Below are positions 59,201 to 64,000 of a stretch of DNA of 64,000 nucleotides, in pieces. Numbering within the stretch: the stretch's first letter is position 1; each line of letters begins with the position of its first letter. The position numbers and the translations under genes were made by a program. The stretch spans positions 10,367,008-10,431,007 of the forward strand of contig JAKZAP010000007.1 in assembly GCA_023053575.1 (NCBI GenBank), in the 5' to 3' direction. The notes below the pieces were generated by a model, which was not told the DNA's origin, searched no databases, and was given only the letters and a program-made list of their open reading frames with translations. This DNA is from Branchinecta lynchi (lineage: Eukaryota; Arthropoda; Branchiopoda; Anostraca; Branchinectidae).

Positions 59201-59350
59201 GAAGTCCGGTAGATCCCCTAATCCAGCCACCAGTAAATTCTCTGATACAAGTTCCGGTAGATTTCTTTAGGAAGGTTTCGGTACCCCGAGCAAAATTCCG
59301 GTATGTTCCCTGAGTAATAATCAGGTAGACTTCATCAAATTCATCAAGCT
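56215..59350. repeat. 3.1-kb minisatellite, 24-bp unit with higher-order structure
   Basis: Tandem units close to TTCCGGTAGATTCCCTGAGCAAAA. Because 24 is a multiple of three, long open frames appear on both strands (up to 459 codons on the minus strand, with repeated LPEFCSGN; KIPVDSLS on the plus strand). A distinct block (AGTAGATTCCGTGGGGCGAA through CCTCCAGTAAATTCCCTGAG) returns about a dozen times at variable spacing (roughly 85-345 bp). Two 491-bp blocks (57001-57491, 57492-57982) are nearly identical, showing recent unequal exchange or slippage. There is no reason to believe it is translated. Confidence 0.92.
58900..59080. mobile_element. 181-bp MITE with TTA target duplication inside the minisatellite
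   Basis: Inverted ends AGCCGCGTTCACAAGCATGC and GCATGCTTGTGAACGGGGCT, flanked by TTA at 58897-58899 and 59081-59083. Surrounding minisatellite units (TTCCCTGAGCAAAATTCC) give the empty site. A 3-bp TTA/TAA duplication is typical of PIF/Harbinger elements. No transposase; internal sequence is itself partly palindromic. Confidence 0.75.
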
Positions 59351-59394
59351 CAGGTGAATTTGGCAGATTCCAACTGGCGCGGCTTCGCCGCACC

Positions 59395-59485
59395 AGTCAA
59401 AATTTACTGAATGTTTTTCAACAGACCTTCTGGGGGGGTGGGGGGGGGGTGCAACACACCCCACCTCGTAACGCCCCTGCTTCTT
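59395..59485. repeat. G/C hairpin mobile-element end
   Basis: GCGCGGCTTCGCCGCACCAG, then a long G run, then CCCCACCTCGTAACGCCCCTGC. It resembles the ends at 21300 and 24940. Confidence 0.4.
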
Positions 59486-60556
59486 GGTATGGACGGAGGA
59501 CAGCTCTTGCTCCAGTTTCCCTGGATCCTGGAGGGGGTTGGGGGAAATGCGATCCTAGGAGAGGTTTATTCCTTCAGGTTTTTCCCCGGATCTGAGGAAG
59601 GACATGTAAGGACGAAGACGGTTTGATTTATGATAGGTCGTGAATCCGCAGTACTTGAGAAGGCTAATGTCTCGGCTGGTGAAAAAAAATGCGCATTTAT
59701 CGTTTTGGAGTTACTAGCGAACTATCGACAATTGACTAGCCCCTCCCGGTTTACATAGCAGGGAGGTAAACTTGCTTTTCTCCGGTTATTAATACGAAAA
59801 GTAGAACTGAAAGCCTAACTACACTCTTCCTTTTATTTTATTTCTCTGTAACTAACTCCGTCAAGAGCCTGACTGGTCCTTTCCTTTTAATTGTATTGTA
59901 ATCTGTTCAGTTGCTGAAGGAGACCTTCAGTAGGTGAGCCAAGAGGTGAAAGAGGGAGGAAGTAATCTAGGAGGTGTAATGTAGATAAAACGAGGATAAA
60001 ATGGCAATGGAATATCTTCATAACAAGTAGATGCATAGAAAGTACCGATGTGCTTAAATAACGGATGGACCGTTATTGTAATTGAAGAAAAAAGTCGATT
60101 GGGAATCTCTATCTCCCAAACTAAGAGAAGGACTTGCGAGAAGCCAGTTGAATCATTCGCTACGTTATACCCGTTTTGCTTAAAACTTCGCTAATGTTAA
60201 AATTTTGCCAAACCATTCGCAGTATAGTAGACAAGGACTAGGGAAGCTATACACTGCCTTCTGCGCACCATCTTTGAGTTTTCTGGCGACGAATTGGACG
60301 AATTTCATATACCTACATTTCCTGCTGTACATATCCCGTCCCGTCTCACGCCAAACCGTTACCTGGTTCACCGTTCGTAAATTCCCGACCACTACTGACA
60401 ATGGAAAACCTTGTCTCCTCTGCTTGGCCGTTTACCAGTTCACCTTTTTGTATTTTTACTGTTTTTATTACACTTATGCCCTTAGACATTGGTAATAAAT
60501 CATTCACTCATTCATAGCGTTAGCTATTTATATACGTTAGCTACGTTATAGCTATT
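59486..60556. other. Intronic DNA, possible LINE tail, no recognised gene
   Basis: The end of this stretch (GGTAATAAATCATTCACTCATTCA, about 60491) looks like a LINE-type 3' tail, but the frames before it match no domain clearly. Confidence 0.3.
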
Positions 60557-61094
60557 GCCATTCACACGGGTTTTAGCTAATACTCGGTATCAGCCAGTTC
60601 CAGAAATCACTCTGAGACCGAGAATTAGCTGGGTTTCTGCCGTTCGCAATTGATATTGGTGCCAGTTCGGGTACCAGCTAGTCTCGTACCCAAGTTGAAA
60701 TCAGTTCAACTTTTCAGGATACTAGCCAATCACATTATTTAGGGGAATATTCAGGAATGTTTCGATTGGCCAATGCTGAAAGACGTCAGACCAAATATCG
60801 ATGACCTAAATTCACTTTCCATTTTCAAGACAGCAAGAGGGGATGTGATTTTATCTATTGGGCTTGGCTCGAAACTAGCCAATCGGAATACTCCTCAATA
60901 TTCCCCAAAATAATCTTATTGGCTGGTACCCTCAAAAGTTGAACTGATTTCAACATGGGGGCGAGACTAGCTGGTATCCGAAACTGGGACCAGTAACAAT
61001 TGCGAACGGCAGAAACCTAGCTAATTCTCGGTCTCAGAGCGATTTCCGGAACTGGCTGGTACCGAGTATTAGCTAAAACCCGTTAAGAATGGGC
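60557..61094. mobile_element. 538-bp foldback / MITE with long inverted repeats
   Basis: The left arm starts GCCATTCACACGGGTTTTAGC and the right arm ends GCTAAAACCCGTTAAGAATGGGC. Complementarity extends about 190 bp inwards (GAGACCGAGAATTAGCT with AGCTAATTCTCGGTCTC, and beyond), around a centre of about 130-150 bp. It is non-coding. No clear target duplication; superfamily undetermined. Confidence 0.75.
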
Positions 61095-61097
61095 CTT

Positions 61098-61180
61098 TAC
61101 TCAGCTGAAAGTTTTCGTCGGCGTTATTGTGGCCCTTGGCAGGGTCCTCATTAGCCAAGAAGGGCCGATGTTGTGAAGAA
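61098..61180. repeat. Decayed hammerhead-like hairpin
   Basis: TTTCGTCGGCGTTATTGTGGCCCTTGGCAGGGTCC faces CCAAGAAGGGCCGATGTTGTGAAG. It keeps the CCTTGGCA/CCAAGAAGGGCC stem-II sequence of the Penelope-associated motifs, but not the catalytic boxes. Confidence 0.35.
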
Positions 61181-61284
61181 AACAATCGGATATTTATTTA
61201 TTCATTTATTTTCCGTCAAAACCGAGGAGTAAAACAATCGGATATTTATTTATTCATTTATTTTCCGTCAAAACCGAGGAGTAA
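61181..61284. repeat. 52-bp tandem duplication
   Basis: AACAATCGGATATTTATTTA at 61181 recurs at 61233. The two units are identical as read. Confidence 0.9.
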
Positions 61285-61573
61285 CATAATATAATGTATA
61301 AACAGACAAAACTATAGCCTACATAAATCAACTGATCCATTCGATGGCACTGAAATAGCGTGGAAAAAGTACACAAGGTTCATAAAACTAAATTAAGATT
61401 AGTAACGTCTTACATTATTCACTAGTGAAAGAATGGTTATAGGTTGTGTTTTTGGTGGGCTTCCTAAGCTTAGCACCACCAAACATGGTTCCCAGTCTGC
61501 GGGTGCGTAGAGAAATTCATTCGCTCCTTGCTAAGCCCTTTAGTTGAACTTAAAAGCATTATTTTATTCTCAG

Positions 61574-61689
61574 GCGGAGGACAGCCCGGTGAGCAAGAGC
61601 TGGCTACGAAAATGCTCCAGATTCAGTCAAAACGCTTTTACCTTGATGTAAAACAGAATAGACGAGGAAAATTCATCAAAGTAGCCGAG
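61574..61689 (+). CDS. PURA: Pur-alpha, shared exon encoding the start of the first PUR repeat
   Basis: A 116-nt exon between the acceptor TTTTATTCTCAG and the donor GTAAGT. With one G from any of the three first exons it encodes 39 residues, [20 protein letters not shown], then [19 protein letters not shown]. This is the beginning of the first PUR repeat of Pur-alpha/beta proteins (animal pattern QELA.K...[18 protein letters not shown]). Pur proteins bind purine-rich single-stranded DNA and RNA and act in transcription, mRNA transport and replication. The exon ends in phase 0. The rest of repeat I and repeats II and III must be to the right of the window. Alternative identity within the PUR family (beta, gamma) cannot be excluded. 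Confidence 0.93.
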
Positions 61690-61954
61690 GTAAGTTACCG
61701 CCCATTTTACTTTTCATGAGCCCTTTACCGAAATCCTGATGCTAGTCTCCTTAGCACTAGCACCATGGTTGCTAGTCGCCCGTGCAAACGAATGGTCTTT
61801 ATGCCTCGACACTGTCAGAAGTCTCATAAGAGATAACACAAGGATGCGCGGTTTCAACAGACAACTCTTGGGAAGCAATCTGTTGTCGCGACAAACGTTA
61901 CTCATGAAATGTTATGCATAACAGGCATTGCCAGAAAGAGCCGAAAAACCGCCA

Positions 61955-62400
61955 AAAAAGCATTTCCTGGAATCCGGCTGAAACTGTAGTTCTATATGAA
62001 GTTGATTACATGTTCGGTCTAGGTGTAAGAAGGCATACTGAATTCGTATATGACAATCATTTTCTGCCCGGAGATATAGTTCGCCCAGAATCCGGCAAAT
62101 TTGTCAAAAGTTAAAGTTTTATCTGAAGTTGATTAGATGTTCGATTTTGGGGTAAAAGACATGCTGAATCAGTGTATGACGATCATATTCTACCCGGACA
62201 TTTAGTTCTCCGGGAACCCGGCTGAAACCGGAATTCTTTTTTAAAGTAGTAGTTTTATGTGAAGTTGATTGGAGGTTCGATATACTGCATTCGTTTTTGA
62301 TCTTTAGTATTTTGCCGGACAGTTAGTTCGCCCGGAATCTGGCCGAAACTGGAATTTAGGCAAAAGTAAGGCAGGAAGTTTTGATCAGTTTCGTCAAAGC
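61955..62400 (+). repeat. Diverged GGATCC-box family fragment
   Basis: Three to four units with CCTGGAATCCGGCTGAAAC, AGTTGATTAGATGTTCGAT and GGACATTTAGTTCTCCGGGA phrases. Neither terminal palindrome is present. Confidence 0.75.
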
Positions 62401-63008
62401 AATCAAACAATTTCTTCAGTGAGTTTTGTGGAGTTGATACGATACGAAGCCGTATCAACCTCTTCAAAGTTCATGAAGCACTTTTCCTCAAATACTGAAA
62501 AGTAGAACCTGACCTAAAAAAAAAAAAAAAAACCTCACTTTCAGAAAAAAAAATACAAATAATCCAGACAAAATTTTGAAAAACATTATAGAAAAAATGT
62601 TCAAATTTGAAAGAAAATGTTGCTTTTCTAGCCAACCACACTGGGACCTTGTTACAATCTCATTCCTAATGATAATGCAACTTGTCAACTCAAACAACAT
62701 TACTTCCAGCTTACTTCTGCTTATTTCCTCTACTCCCCAAGAGCCAGCTATTGAGCAACTACCACAGTCTTTTTTCTTGATGTTGCTCTGATTAACAGTC
62801 CATTAATAAAAACTTCAGCGTTGACACTTTTTCTGATCGTACCTGTGACTTTTGGCTGGAAAAAATAATGACATTCTGGCACCTATGAAACTTGGTCCTT
62901 TTCACCAACTATGAACGAGAAATCTCGCTTATTATCTTCATAATTATACGCCTTAGCTTTTACGCTTCATTTTTGCATTTACCGGTTAGGAAGGAACCGG
63001 TCGCAGAG

Positions 63009-63404
63009 TTCTTGATCGATTTGTCGAAGAAACGAAGATGTATGACAAATCACAGAATTCTGCAACCGGTGGCAAGGTTGATTAATCCTATCTCTGTAAA
63101 GCCTTAATAAATTCTATCTATCGAGCCCGACGCCAGATGGCATCTGCTTCGACAGAAATGACAAAGATGGTGTTGGATAAGGATTGTATTGTTATAAACT
63201 GAAATGTTCTTGATCGATTTGTCGAAGAAACGAAGATGTATGATAAATCACAGAATTCTGCAACCGGTGGCAAGGTTGATTAATCCTATCTCTCTAAAGC
63301 CTTAATAAATTCTATTTATCGAGCCCGACGCCAGATGGCATCTGCTTCGACACAAATGAAAAAGATGGTGTTGGATAAGGATTGTATTGTTATAAACTGA
63401 AATG
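63009..63404. repeat. 198-bp direct tandem duplication
   Basis: The sequence from TTCTTGATCGATTTGTCGAA at 63009 repeats from 63207, with a handful of substitutions (e.g. CTATCTATCG versus CTATTTATCG). Each unit has one CTTAATAAATTC. Confidence 0.92.
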
Positions 63405-64000
63405 CACGGGTCACAAGAGTAGTCATTTTCACATTTCTATAGTAGGCTAGAGTTGCCATTTCACTAGACGAAAATTTACCTACAAAAGATAGCAAATAAG
63501 TACTATCAAGCAAAGAAGATTGAGTAGACTACTACCTAAATAAAAATTCCGTTCGAAAAAGTTATGGTAGTTATCATACCTCCATCTCGGTTCATATAAG
63601 AATAGCAACCTCGACGGACATTTAAAAATATCAACCTCGCCTTCGGCGCGGATAGGTTATTTTCAATGACCGTCTCACTGTTATTTTCCGGTATCAACCT
63701 CGATGTCTGAAGTTCAGCTTTAGAGTTTAACTGAAAAGGGCTGAGATAAGAAAGTCTAGTTACCGTTACCAATCACTTATTCACTTCAGTAGGCTTGAAT
63801 ACCCGATGAAAATGCGTTACTTCGTTGCTCCGCTCTTCACGAATAATCGATTTTAATATAGTGGAATATCCCTGTCGGATTTTCGGTACGTTTATGTGCT
63901 TGTTCCTGTGTTGTACGCTTGACAAAACGATTTACACAAATTTGTGTTCAGGCACTAAGCAGTCTTCACCAGATTACCATTGGCCACTGAAAAGCCGCGT

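Larger units (their letters stand above)
30467..61573 (+). other. PURA: Pur-alpha 5' intron region (about 31 kb)
   Basis: The interval between exon 1a and the shared exon. It contains two more candidate first exons and most of the mobile elements listed here. No other gene was recognised, so these elements would be intronic for exon 1a transcripts. Confidence 0.65.
61690..64000 (+). other. PURA: Pur-alpha intron 2, beginning
   Basis: No further Pur exon is visible before the window ends. The intron holds a diverged GGATCC-box fragment and a 198-bp tandem duplication. Confidence 0.75.

Noticed and set aside
56215..59350. CRISPR array
   Set aside because: Units are contiguous and diverged, without unique spacers, and the genome is eukaryotic.

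Overview
This is nuclear DNA of a multicellular animal, most likely an invertebrate. The coding signal is in short exons with canonical GT/AG introns of 1-28 kb, and most of the rest is repetitive DNA. I recognise three genes: the 3' part of ECI2 (+, exons at 3685-3774, 7270-7413 and 9653-9808), complete RPL32 (-, coding exons at 15978-15886, 14932-14780 and 11634-11476), and the 5' part of a Pur-alpha (PURA-type) gene (+). The Pur-alpha gene has three mutually compatible alternative first coding exons (30409-30466, 33897-34020, 40077-40152) that can each join the shared exon at 61574-61689. The Pur-alpha and RPL32 proteins look like invertebrate family members; I cannot name the phylum with confidence.

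Layout. 1-2393: two inverted copies of a dispersed repeat. 3685-9808: ECI2 3' end, with repeats in its introns. ECI2 and RPL32 are convergent (3' ends 1.7 kb apart). 12.4-14.4 kb: a repeat block inside an RPL32 intron. 18.5-30.4 kb: intergenic, mostly repeats. 30.4-61.7 kb: the Pur-alpha 5' region, whose long first intron holds LINE and Penelope-like remnants, a 3.1-kb minisatellite and several MITE or foldback elements. 61.7-64 kb: the next Pur-alpha intron.

Repeats. The commonest is an undetermined family (called here the GGATCC-box repeat) with about ten copies or fragments. It has internal units of roughly 130-140 bp, a (GGAC)n tract, and a GGGATCCC palindrome near each end. Two copies, at 1196-2393 and 45778-46992, read as almost identical, so the family moved or was copied recently. 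A Penelope-like element (53675-55632) is built as a giant hairpin: two 727-bp inverted arms around a GIY-YIG endonuclease reading frame. Each arm carries a hammerhead-ribozyme-like motif. Related motifs occur at 39.1, 40.6-40.8 and 43.8 kb without any coding sequence, resembling retrozymes.

The three genes have no evident functional link: peroxisomal/mitochondrial fatty-acid oxidation, the large ribosomal subunit, and single-strand nucleic-acid binding. The items most worth checking are the alternative Pur-alpha N-termini and the hammerhead-bearing elements.
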